Under the pieces are notes generated by a model. That model did no database searches, was not told the DNA's origin, and worked only from the letters and a program-made list of their open reading frames with translations. Shown one piece after another: positions 51,292-61,860 of a DNA stretch of 64,000 bases. The first letter of the stretch is position 1; each line of letters starts with the position of its first letter. The stretch lies in contig CM049316.1 of NCBI GenBank assembly GCA_026874595.1, positions 52,895,676 to 52,959,675 of the forward strand, given 5' to 3'. This DNA is from Sipunculus nudus. Lineage: Eukaryota; Annelida; Sipuncula; Golfingiida; Sipunculidae. Made by a program: the position numbers and the translations under genes.

Positions 51292-51337
<46 letters not shown>
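51232..51337. repeat. Paired (AT)n microsatellites
   Basis: Two arrays (51232-51268 and 51293-51337) separated by GCTGTATG and AAATCG spacers. Confidence 0.96.
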
Positions 51338-51340
<3 letters not shown>

Positions 51341-51879
51341 CGAACTGATACGGCTGCACCGTGTTTGTAATTTGATTATTATAATACTGACACCTAAATA
51401 TTCGAGTGTAATATTGGCCATATACACAAGGCTGCATGGATGAGATCCCCGTGACGAAATTATGGGTGTCTCCTACTATGTCCTTACTATGCAATTTTAC
51501 ATGTGACTTATTTGCTAATTTTATGCATGGCAACTCGAGCATTAACTGCTTCACCATAGTTTTCCCCTCATATCATGCCTGATGTTATGTCGTTGCGACT
51601 GGTACATAATGAAATACAAAGCTTCTGTGTACTCTCCAGCTTGGCCTCCTACTGTATAATGATGGTTATGCGATATTGGTATAAAATATATCACTAAACT
51701 AATTGCTGCATATACGGATTTGTATACAAGGGTCAACCAAGTGCTCGGACAACAAGTTATATTAATTGATATGTATGGTTATATATATCAAACAATCCAT
51801 GAGTGCTACTCATTCATTTCAAAATATATAATATCAAAAGGCGGCCTCTAAATAGGTAAAAAGTCTATTATTATTGTAA

Positions 51880-52110
51880 TATTACAATATCACTGTAATA
51901 TATGTAATATGTATTCTATGTTATAAAACCTTAAACTAAAATATCATTTACAAAAAATACATCTATATATATATATAGATATATATATATATATAAAATA
52001 AATAAATATATATATATATGGTGTAATATAACTATAACTCTGAAATATATGAAATATGTATTCTGTGTAATATAACCTTAAACAAAAATGTGTAATATAA
52101 TACATATATA
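51880..52110. repeat. 146-bp tandem duplication around AT-rich cores
   Basis: ATATGTATTCTATGTTATAA at about 51907 recurs as ATATGTATTCTGTGTAATAT at about 52053, followed in both by ACCTTAAAC. Confidence 0.7.
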
Positions 52111-53094
52111 CACAAACATACATACACACACATATATATATGCACTTATGTATAAATATATTAATCAATATTAAAAATTAAACCTAATAAAAAGGTATAT
52201 TCAATCATTAATTTATTTTGTTATTTAAATTAATCGGAATCAATAATTACTGCATTATTGGTCTTGCTCAGTCTGGTTTTCATATTTCCTTTTCTTGACT
52301 AAATTATATTTAAGGCATGATACATATATATTGATGTATGGTTAAAAATTTGTTTATAATTATTTTTTTTGTATAGCTGATTTAAAGAGCTGGCGATGAA
52401 AATCTGTTAGCATTTTCTATTTAAGTACAATTGAGCGCCTGAATGTATTTTTGAAGGTATACATATATGAAGAGTGAACGTCTGTGCGTGTGAGTGTGTG
52501 TGTGTGTGGGGGGGGGGGGGTGTCGGTTAAGCGGGGCATTAGTTGGTCCATTCAGGTGACATTTTCAAGAGGCCCCTGAATATTTTGAACAAACCTTATC
52601 AGTATGTGCCTCTATCAAAGGTACCGCCGGACCACCTACATGTTCAAATACCTGCGTATGAATTCATAGATATAAGTATATTATATATATACCATTAAAT
52701 AAGAACAGGGTGTTTTGGGCCTGAGTTTACACAGATACAGCGTGGTTTGAGTGAGTAGTGAGGGATTCCGGCTCCTGTGATAACACTGTATATACAGCAT
52801 CCATGTGCCAGGGCTGGAGGGCTGGAAACCTGACCTGACAACGGGCTTAACATCTTTCGACAACATGGGGGTACCTGGCCTTGGTAAATACCGCGGCCCT
52901 TTGAAGGTTCCTAGGTCGCTAACTGGTCCATGATAAGGAAAATCAGCCATTATTGAGTTAGCTGGTGACCGCCTTTTGCTCGTGACTGATGTACTTATGA
53001 CTGATGTACTGCTTTATCTGTAGCTGAAGCTCGTCTATATATTACGCTTTATACAATATTAATCAGCTGGTTATTTTTTTTTTATTTTTGATTT

Positions 53095-53122
53095 AATATA
53101 TATTTATATATATATATATATA

Positions 53123-53178
<56 letters not shown>
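53095..53178. repeat. (AT)n microsatellite upstream of exon 2
   Basis: About 84 bases, with two short interruptions, ending 300 bases before exon 2. Confidence 0.96.
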
Positions 53179-53179
<1 letters not shown>

Positions 53180-53478
53180 TTCACAGTATTCAATGAAAGG
53201 AATTAAAATGATCCTTACATCGTATGAGTATTTTAGACAAAACAAAAATTACATATTTAAACTCTAAAATATTTTCACGTTTTCCCATCCAGCCAAATTA
53301 ATATGACCATATAAGTTAATATAATTTAATAGTTAGTTTAAGCAGTCCAATCCCCACCCCTCTCGGCAAATAATGCTAACAGAGCTACCCTTGAATTGGA
53401 AACAAGTCAGTTACTATAATTGAAAAAAAAGTCTGTTACCGTTCATATCCAAATATCATTTGATTCCAGTTACTGCAG

Positions 53479-53724
53479 TCTGGGGGCGCTGCCAGCACGC
53501 CGACAACTACGACAGGAAGTCGATGCTGTGAGAGTGGACGGCCGATCATGACTGACCCGGCGACCGGCCAGACGATCTGCTCCTGTCAGTATTCTCTCCT
53601 CAACTACTCCAGAATGGCGGCCGCTGGTCTCACGGCTGATGGCGTCTACAGCGCTCCTTATGCTACAGCCCAAAGTTACATGCCATTTGGGACAGATCCG
53701 TCAGCTTTCTACACCGCGTCCATT
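53479..53724 (+). CDS. Irx: Iroquois homeobox gene, exon 2 (conserved N-terminal region)
   Basis: This exon encodes residues 21-102. It opens with a Ser/Thr/Gly-rich stretch (SGGAASTPTTTTGS), followed by the Iroquois signature CCESGRPIMTDPATGQTIC and then CSCQYSLLNYSRM. The remainder is rich in Tyr, Ala and Ser and ends FYTASI. The signature block is known from Iroquois proteins of flies and other invertebrates, so the exon is confidently coding. The acceptor is the AG at 53477-53478; a second AG at 53468-53469 is also in phase and would add three residues (LLQ). The donor is GTAAGT at 53725, giving a phase 0 intron. The ATG at 53548 is internal (the Met of PIMTDP), not a start. CpG dinucleotides are common, unlike in the flanking AT-rich intron DNA. 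Confidence 0.93.
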
Positions 53725-54354
53725 GTAAGTACTGTTTGCTTGACCGCTAGGAGGCGTTGTTGACATGTTAGACGATAATGTCAGACATTTTGGCTTAATT
53801 TATAGAAAATGTGATCAAATAAATTCTGTGGAAAAAAAATGTAGTTTTACTATGTGGCTTAATCCGAGTCTTCATTTACATGGATAATATATTCGACAAT
53901 TGGACTGAACTAAAAGCATTGTGCACGAAAGCCTATAGGAACTGTTGGGTTTATCAAAGAGAGCTAACATATGTTCAACAGATCGACGCACCGATGTTAA
54001 CAGTATTATATGACGAGCATTATAATGTGAAGTAAAGGCCAGCATGTATAGCGAACAACAAAAATATTTAGAATATAATGCATATTATAGAATAAATATA
54101 AACTTTAATGGATAGAATTCCCACGCATGCTTTCAAATGTTTAACAAAATTTCATTTTGCGTTTCCACAGTGTAATTTTATAGGAATTTAATTATATTAA
54201 ACTCACATTTACCCAACAAAATTCTCATGTAATCTTGTTATCCATTGTTAACTGAAATTGTTCATTCTGCATGCAATAAAATTTTTTAAAGTAAAAATAT
54301 TTGGGTCGTCGATATTATTACGTAGGTAATGTTTTATTCAAAAGTGCTCAGAAC

Positions 54355-54800
54355 GCAGTTAGTTTGAAAACTGTGGGGCCTGTCACTGGTGATGAGAGCC
54401 TGCATGGCAGCGCGTGAGGCGTAGACGTGAAAATTAATTTTGCTTTGATAAGCTCTCACCTGATACCGGCAGGGGAAGGAGGCGGAGAGGAGGCGAGGTG
54501 TCGTGAAATAAAATAAAACAAGACGTAGCTCGTTGCCTGGTCGCCAGGGCGCGTGCGGCTCCCGTCAGCCCGTATCGCAGCCCTGCATTAAGGCTTAATG
54601 AGCTGACGACAATATTTGCCTTGCTGTTCAATAATGCATCCGTCCAGGTTTCATCCGCGCCAAGAGAATCAATCGTCCCTATTCTTCGGGCTTTTTTTTC
54701 TGCCAAAAAGCCTCTTGAACTGTTAAACGCACGGGAAACCTCAACGGGTTTTCCGATAAATCGAATAAGACCGACTGATTTTCTTGAAATCAATTAAAAA
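54355..54800. promoter_or_regulatory. Candidate intronic enhancer in Irx intron 2
   Basis: A 450-bp GC-rich, non-repetitive island in otherwise AT-rich intron DNA. It contains an E-box (CACCTG, near 54458), GATAAG, several AAT/TTAAT homeodomain-type cores (near 54437 and 54590-54600) and GC-rich G/A blocks. There is no repeat structure and no convincing reading frame (the 119-codon antisense frame has no family features). Constraint is inferred from composition only. Confidence 0.35.
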
Positions 54801-54950
54801 TCCAATAAAAGCCATATTATAAAGGGGAGATCATTTTAAACGAAAGATTAAAAAGAAAACATTTTGTCTCCTTTGAATTCTGAATGCTAAAATATTAAAA
54901 CATCATTGACTTTCAATATTTCCTTATAATCTTATTTCCTCTGATTGTTT

Positions 54951-54963
54951 AAATATATATATA

Positions 54964-55030
<67 letters not shown>
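54951..55030. repeat. (AT)n microsatellite
   Basis: About 80 bases of AT with one early GTAC interruption, in intron 2. Confidence 0.96.
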
Positions 55031-55032
<2 letters not shown>

Positions 55033-55137
55033 GCAATATTACAGCTGCTATAGAGTGCTCTATGGTATTGAAGAGACAGTCTTATGAGTTCAACAACATG
55101 TTGAACGAAACTTTACGTAGTAGTAGACATGTCTGAC

Positions 55138-55262
55138 AAACTTTGATTCCTCTATATTTGTTTAACTATCACTATATATATATAAACTTTGATTCCTCTA
55201 TATTTGTTTAACTATTATATATATATGTATATATATATATATATATTAAATATATATGTATA

Positions 55263-55309
<47 letters not shown>
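55138..55309. repeat. 46-bp duplication followed by AT arrays
   Basis: A 32-base string (AAACTTTGATTCC ... TTTAACTAT) occurs exactly at 55138 and 55184; interrupted AT arrays follow to 55309. Confidence 0.9.
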
Positions 55310-55310
<1 letters not shown>

Positions 55311-56415
55311 GTCTCAAAATAACGAAAATAAATGGTCTCTTTCAAATTTCATAGCCGTTAACTGTCTGACAAATTAAATAAAACATCGCCCTATATAGTT
55401 AATGAAAATATTATAAAAATCCGTAATGTATATCTAATACTGAAATTATTTTGAATTTTTGCTCTAAATCAATCACTGGCTGTTCAGGTGAATTCCTTAT
55501 ATGGTGAATGGAATTGAAAATAGTTTCAGATTCTGAGGATGTATATATGGGGCCAGTATATATGGTTTCCTTAAAGTGCGGGACAGATCAATCGAATCTA
55601 CTTTAAAATGTTCCAGTTATAACCAATAGAATTTTAATAAAAAATAGTGCCACTTTTCCCCTGATCAGCACATGCATGCATGGTGACTGATTGTTTTTGG
55701 GCAATACTTCTGTTTTCCCCTTAATGAAATTTTGCATTAGCAGAAGGTCGCGGCTCCTCGTGGTTATTTATATGTATATTTACTATATCCGTCATGCAGC
55801 TCATGAACTATTTGATCGTGGCAAAACTGACATGGTAATGTCGGGCCTGTGTATATGTATATAAGATATAATAATATCTTGATAATAATGTTGTTATGGT
55901 CACCCATGAACGCATATATTCTACGGTCTACGCTTTTTATGACGGATTTTTGTGAAAAGTTTCAAATGAAAGTGGCGCTTTCCGATCTTGAAGCAGGTAT
56001 ATATTAATGCATGGATTCCCGGCCGTTTCATTGTTTGTAAAATACATTCTTCGTTATAGTTTATATGATATTTAAAAAGCACATTTTTATATATATAAAC
56101 GAGTCTTTTTTTTCATTACAAAATGTTATTTCATTTACCTTTAAACTGTCCATTTTATATCCCAGCATATCACAAAGAGAATGCATTGACCCATTATAGG
56201 ATTGTAACAGTCTCGTTGATTCAGATTTAGCGGCTCATATAAAATATTTTTTCCGATGATTTTATGAATTTACTGGTTGTTTTCAGAAAGCAAGGAATCT
56301 TTAATATAAACTATTATTATATAAACCAATATTTTAATGCCGTGAAAATGCAGGGGATTTCATTTGACAGTGATATATCGTGATAAATATTTGATAAGCA
56401 TATAATCTAACTCAC

Positions 56416-56419
<4 letters not shown>

Positions 56420-56497
<78 letters not shown>
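56420..56497. repeat. (AT)n microsatellite
   Basis: About 78 bases of AT in intron 2. Confidence 0.97.
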
Positions 56498-56500
<3 letters not shown>

Positions 56501-56799
56501 CATTTATGTATAATCAACATTAATTTATATAATAATGATAATAATAATAATAATTTTATGAAAATGTATATACTAGTGTATACACATATTTATATACATG
56601 ATGATATTCATAGTTGTATGTGATTAAATTTAACAATGTATCGTATCATATTAAGAATGTTTAAATATTATTCTCGATTATTTTGACGACAAAACAACAT
56701 ATATTAATATACGCTGTCTATTTACCTATCAGCTGGGTCTTTTATTTGTAAATTTCGTCTTAATTTTAATGCTTTTAACGTTTGATTATTTTAGTTTAA

Positions 56800-57115
56800 T
56801 TTATTAATATCATAATATATTTAATATCAGAATTTATATGATATTATAAATATAGTATATTGTTTTATATTAAATTAAATTATTTAGAATTATTAAAAAA
56901 ATGCACATCATTTTTATTGGATCTTTTTTTGTATTATTAAAAAATTATTTTAAAGTATATTATATTATATTATATTATTTCAAATTATATCAAATGATAT
57001 GATATTATATTATATTGTATTTTGTTATATTATGTTATGTTAAATCATATTATATTATATTATAATATATTATATGATATTATATTATATTATATTAAAA
57101 TAATATATTATATTT
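56800..57115. repeat. Degenerate TATTA/TTATA minisatellite
   Basis: TATTATATTATATTA-type sequence with scattered changes, ending about 60 bases before exon 3. Confidence 0.85.
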
Positions 57116-57175
57116 CATTATAGGATCAGGATACATTTATTATATACTAGTATTTTAATGTTATTCTCGATACAG

Positions 57176-57285
57176 AATGGCGCGTATGACCTGAAGACAA
57201 ACCAGGAGGCGTGGAAGAGCTTAGCCCACTCCTCTCCGTATTACCCGTACGACCCGGCCGCCATGGGCTACCCCTACACCAGCAG
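57176..57285 (+). CDS. Irx: Iroquois homeobox gene, exon 3 (region before the homeodomain)
   Basis: This exon encodes residues 103-138 plus the first two bases of codon 139. The peptide begins NGAYDLKTNQEAWKSL and ends in a Tyr/Pro-rich run containing YYPYDPAAMGYPY. A YYPYDP/YPYEP-type run just before the homeodomain is usual in Irx proteins. The acceptor is the AG at 57174-57175 after a T-rich stretch and the donor is GTAAAC at 57286, giving intron phase 2. The exon is markedly more GC-rich than the simple-sequence DNA around it: degenerate TATTA repeats end only about 60 bases upstream. No methionine near the exon start could initiate, so it is internal. Confidence 0.92.
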
Positions 57286-59335
57286 GTAAACTACTCTACT
57301 TCAATAAACATCACATTCTAAGCCAATTGTTACAAACATTTCCCTCAGATGAAAGCATGTTAATAATAGTAGTATTATAGGACATTTTAAAATGTATTTG
57401 TTCGGTTCAATTTTTCTCATGTTGTGTTGACGAGGAGTTTATTTTATTGTAAGATGTTTGGACAAATGCGAGAGAGAGAGAGAGAGTGAGAGAGAGAGAG
57501 AGAAAGAGAATTTTTTTGGGGGGGTAGCTGCATGTCCCCTCTCATGCATTAGCAAGCAATTGGATTTTCAAAAGTATACGGTTTTTAAAGGTATATATTC
57601 CGAAAAAAAGAAAAGAGAAATCATGGAATCTTATAGTTGTATAATGCTGACCGATGGCCCTCACCGGGCCTCTCACCAAGGTCCAGGATTAAATCCATCT
57701 TGAGCTAAACGGTAGGCGATCCCAGCTGGTCTTGTCCGGTCGGTACCCAGGCAACGGGATGTACCACACGCCACGTGCTATCCGCAGTCCACTGTCCAGT
57801 GCGTGGTCATTTACTCAGTAGATGATCCGGAATTTACGCATCGGATTTGCATGATGCATCTAGCGACAGAGGGTTAAACATATCCTATCCTATTGTTTAC
57901 TGATATGTCAAGCAAGTGACAAGCTCGTCGCGGTCAAGTAAACCTGGCCAATGTCTGTTGATGCGCGTGCTGTGCCCATTAATTGACCTACGGGCTTAAT
58001 TGCGATACGTCCTTGGCATCTGTTTAATAAACCCAGGCCCTGATGACGCGTGGTGTGGTGATTGCGGGCAGTTCTTGTCAACGAGTTATACAATATATGT
58101 GCCTGCACAACCCTGCCAGGTTGATAAATGTACCCGGCTCCTGACCTTAATACCAACTTGTTTCTATCTAATCTAACATTACAGTCCCTGTCCCTTCCCG
58201 TATACATATAATTATGGATATAAGCATAATATATTGCGTATATTATACGCAGCACGCACACAGTATCACTAAATACATGTACTTAGCAGTTTTTAATCAT
58301 TTCAACAATTACACCTGAAAACGCGAAAAATACATTCACTTGGGTTAATAATTATAAAAATATATGGTTTTTAAAGGGTTAAAGATACATGTATTTTTAT
58401 ATAAATATTCACAGAAACTTCAGTTCCTGTAATTATATTAATAAAGATAGATGTTAATTGTATACAGTATCATTTCCACAGTTAAAACATGAATGAATCA
58501 AGAGTCACTTGGTTCATGTGCTTATTAGCTTGTAAGGGAACCAGCCTGATGAAAGAACAGGGAAAACCCTTGCCATGTGACAAGACTTTCTAAATGAAGG
58601 TGTATCTGCTGCAAAAAAGGCGACAAGGGACCTAAGAATATCACAGATATTGTGACAAGACATAGTTAATGACCTCATATACCCGAGTTTATCTATTATC
58701 CACGCCTGTACTTGTAGTATACCTGCTAATGTTTTCCGAACATCTAGATCAGCAAAATGTGTGCCTGTATGCTAAGAAAAGCTGTTATGTGTGCCAGGTC
58801 ATTCATAGCCAGTTCTATAACCAAGTACAAACAAGCTTGCTGTTACGGGTATTTCTACTGGTCATTCCGACTGCATGTTAACAGGTACATTATTCCAGAT
58901 TGTCTTTGATATACTGCGCACATGTATAATAACCTTTTCACCTAGCACTGTCTGTCCTGTGATAACTTTTATTTGAAGAGGTCGGACCTTTCAATCAGAG
59001 AGAATTATGCGTATAGGAAACCATAAAATATAGGACGATCAAAGTTATAACATATGAGTAATTTTGAAAGATCAAAGTGGGTTTTGTAGGTTAGGTATTA
59101 AACTCCACCGTGTTTCCAACCAAGGCCCCGTTAGATCAGCTTTCATGTCGGGTCCATTATGTGTGTACTTAACACAGATACGCAATAAAGTCACTTTTTA
59201 GGGTTCACTTTGAAATCGCAGACATTGTTATTTAAGAGTATAGGAGAGGTCGAACCCATATCCATTTGAGAAATATATATGGCATCTGCCTGTCAAAATG
59301 GCGTCAAAAGATTTGTAGCTTTGTGTGTTACACAG
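57286..59335 (+). other. Irx intron 3
   Basis: Intron of 2.05 kb, GT at 57286 and AG at 59334-59335, phase 2. It has a (GA)n tract at about 57470-57505 followed by a poly-G run, and a GC-richer block at about 57.64-58.15 kb that could be regulatory. The rest is AT-rich with no recognisable gene. Confidence 0.8.
57470..57525. repeat. (GA)n tract followed by poly-T and poly-G
   Basis: About 36 bases of mostly GA dinucleotides, then a T run and a G run, in intron 3. Confidence 0.95.
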
Positions 59336-59706
59336 TTACGGTCCTATTGAGTCTGCCCGGCGGAAGAACGCAACGCGAGAGAGCACCAACACTTTAAAGG
59401 CATGGCTTTATGAACATCGAAAAAACCCGTACCCCACGAAAGGCGAGAAAATCATGTTAGCGATCATCACCAAGATGACTCTGACCCAGGTGTCCACGTG
59501 GTTCGCCAACGCCCGCCGACGTCTGAAGAAGGAGAACAAAATGACGTGGTCACCCCGCAACAGGACGGGGGATGACGACCACGATGGACAGAGTGAAGGA
59601 GAAAACCAAGAGGAGAGTAAAGTTGTAGATCCCAACAAGGATGATGACGATAAGCTTGATGTAGACGATATAAAGAAAGACGAATTCGACAAAATTCTCG
59701 ATGGAG
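59336..59706 (+). CDS. Irx: Iroquois homeobox gene, exon 4 (TALE homeodomain and acidic tail)
   Basis: This exon completes codon 139 and encodes residues 140-262 plus one base of codon 263. The homeodomain is complete at about residues 144-206 and 63 residues long, with the TALE three-residue loop extension carrying PYP (170-172). Helix 3 reads [16 protein letters not shown], with the invariant Trp, Phe, Asn and Arg, and Ala at homeodomain position 50 as in Iroquois proteins. The homeodomain binds DNA in the nucleus; Iroquois factors pattern neural, sensory and other tissues, usually as repressors (family knowledge). An Asp/Glu-rich tail follows, with DDD and DDDD runs and many Lys, as in other Irx proteins. 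The acceptor is the AG at 59334-59335 and the donor is GTGAGT at 59707 (phase 1). Read-through into the intron adds 24 residues before a stop. Confidence 0.97.
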
Positions 59707-60841
59707 GTGAGTACAGGATATTATTTAAAAATGTAAAGAGCATCCTGCATACGATGCAAATCATTCAAGACACTGTTTAAGTTCAGATTTGAAATTTTTA
59801 GGTGTCTCCGAGGTAGCAAAGATCTGATTTTTGGAAAGGCCTATTTTTATACAAAATGACCACCACAAATAACGTTACGTACATTAAGAACCTTTCAATG
59901 TTTAATTGGTGGCATTTACCAATATGTCCTTCTGTTTTTTTTTTTTTTTTCCTTTTCTTGAATTTTCTCTAATTTCTCCCTTCCGGGTCCCAGCGAAAAG
60001 GTCCCAAACAGGGATGAAAAATCCAATAATAGCTTGTGAGCACAAATCTGGGCCCGTCCCGCCCTGCTGACAGGCCTTTGGGGACAGTTTAACAGGTGGC
60101 TACATTAGTCCTCAAAAGAGTCGCAATTTGGTGCGGCAGGCGGACCGACTTAACAGTAACTGGATACGGGCATGGATTTATAGAAAACACAGGTGTTCCG
60201 TAGATTACTTGTAAGGCAACGGATTGCCTCTCTGGGGGATGGGCGATATAGTAACTCTTATTTGGTTTATGGGGAAATGGACAAATACACTTAGTCCATT
60301 GCATCTTGTTGTACACAAGCAGGTCTTAAGGTTCTCCGTCATACGTTGTTTTACTTTGTACTGGGTGTCGTCGTTATTGTTGCTGGTGTTAAAGTGGATC
60401 CGTGTACAGAGTGCGGATGTTTTGCCTCCAGAAATGTCAAGACGCAGGGTTTAACATTTCTCTAAGTGCGTTTCTTATTGACTGCGCTTGGCCGTTACCA
60501 CATGGTTGAAAGGCTCAACAACAGTTAGGATACAACATGTTGATATTGAGTGATTGTAAGAAACTGTCTCAAACAACCTGTTGTATGCCCGAGCAAGCCA
60601 GAGGGCAAATCGTATCTCCAAACACTCCTACAGTTTGCCCGTGTTTTGGGGGCTAATCCAGCGGGGCCCGGGACAAATGTGACGACTGTAAACTGGTTGT
60701 AAATAATGCTTGACATCCACTCTCCTGTGTCCATACCTTAGGAAACTCTACCTTTGTCTCTTTTAACAACATTTAAAGGACCCATGTAGACTTGTTTACC
60801 AAAACTAAACTTTGTATAAGAACTTGCCTGACAAGCACCAG

Positions 60842-60843
<2 letters not shown>

Positions 60844-60885
<42 letters not shown>
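60844..60885. repeat. (AT)n microsatellite
   Basis: About 42 bases of AT in intron 4. Confidence 0.97.
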
Positions 60886-60890
<5 letters not shown>

Positions 60891-61469
60891 TATCCGGTAG
60901 CGGGTCAGTTATATTTGTACGCTTTAGTTGCGTGAAAAAAGTTGGTTTAATTGATGTATAAAATCGAAATTCATTTATTGATGTATTAACGCAAGGTATA
61001 ATGCTTAGATGAAAATTAAGGTTTATTTTTGAAAGAATTATCAACAGAAACAAAATCAGGAATAGTAAATGTTTCCATTGTTTTGTAATAAAACTAAATG
61101 GAATATTCTATAAATCATGTAAAATTCCGTCAGTCCCGGGCTTTAACTTTACTATATATACCCCCTGTCAATCGGGAGAGCCACCACAGTATTCCATGAA
61201 TATTCCTAGGTCTATGTGTTTTTTTTTTATAAGCGAAGCCCCAGGTCTCCGTGAACATTTACTTCCTCAAGTGTTTCCGCACAAAATTATATACACTTTG
61301 TCTTTGGCTCCGTTAAACGTAACTCACAGGGTGAAATATGGCGACACTCTCAGAAGTCAAAGCTGACAGAGTTTTTGTAGCTAGGCTGTGCAGAACAGGG
61401 CCACAAAGGTGTGTATAGTTTAAAATAGTGACTACTTGACCTATTTAGGTACAAGCTTTTGCTCTGTGG

Positions 61470-61860
61470 GGCCCGTAAGTCCAACCCCTTCCACACGGTT
61501 TACTGAGATCGTCGAGGTGCTCGTAGTCACCTGGTGGCCGCTGTCTTGGGCGGAAGGCTGGTAATTGAAGGGTTGTCTGGCCAGCTTTGTTGGGTGCTTG
61601 ACAGCTCCGCTTCACCCCTCTACCAAACCCCTAATCACTTTGACAATATGACCATCCCTGAACATTGTGTCAGCAATGGGGGCCCTTGACAGCACCATGG
61701 AAAGTGTTTCCCCGTACCTCGTCAAATCTAATCGAAGCCAACCGGTGAGAGAAGCCTCTACGCGGATGGTATAAAGGACATCTGTCAAACAGCCAAATTA
61801 CACGCGGTTATACAGGCCAGCCTCGCTTTACTCCATGTTACCGGTACTCCGCCAAAGCAA
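61470..61860. promoter_or_regulatory. Candidate intronic enhancer in Irx intron 4 with repeated TTGACAG motifs
   Basis: A GC-richer, repeat-free block holding TTGACAG at 61598 and 61686, its reverse CTGTCAA at 61782, and TTGACAA at 61640. TGACAG is the core known for TALE proteins of the MEIS/PREP/TGIF group. Three or four copies in under 200 bases of a homeobox gene's intron is suggestive of an enhancer, though chance occurrence cannot be excluded without alignment. Confidence 0.35.

Larger units (their letters stand above)
47225..53478 (+). other. Irx intron 1
   Basis: Intron of 6.25 kb, GT at 47225 and AG at 53477-53478, phase 0. It holds (AT)n arrays at 47264, 47720, 47770, 48042, 51232, 51293 and 53095, a 146-bp duplication at about 51.88-52.11 kb and a poly-G tract at 52508. 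Two calmer, GC-richer stretches (48.45-48.83 kb and 52.6-53.0 kb) could hold regulatory sequence. I see no other exon in it. Confidence 0.75.
53725..57175 (+). other. Irx intron 2
   Basis: Intron of 3.45 kb, phase 0. It contains one GC-rich island (54355-54800, listed separately), three large (AT)n arrays (54951, 55214-55309, 56420), a 32-bp exact duplication at 55138 and 55184, and degenerate TATTA repeats from about 56.8 kb to 57.11 kb. The rest is AT-rich with nothing recognisable. Confidence 0.8.

Noticed and set aside
53548-53763. Start of the Irx protein at the ATG at 53548
   Set aside because: The upstream in-frame codons encode the conserved CCESGRPI block and join to an MSYPQFGY start exon; this Met is internal.
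59408-59764. 118-codon antisense frame over the homeobox
   Set aside because: Shadow of the homeodomain exon; Ser-rich because it reads the Asp/Glu/Lys codons backwards.
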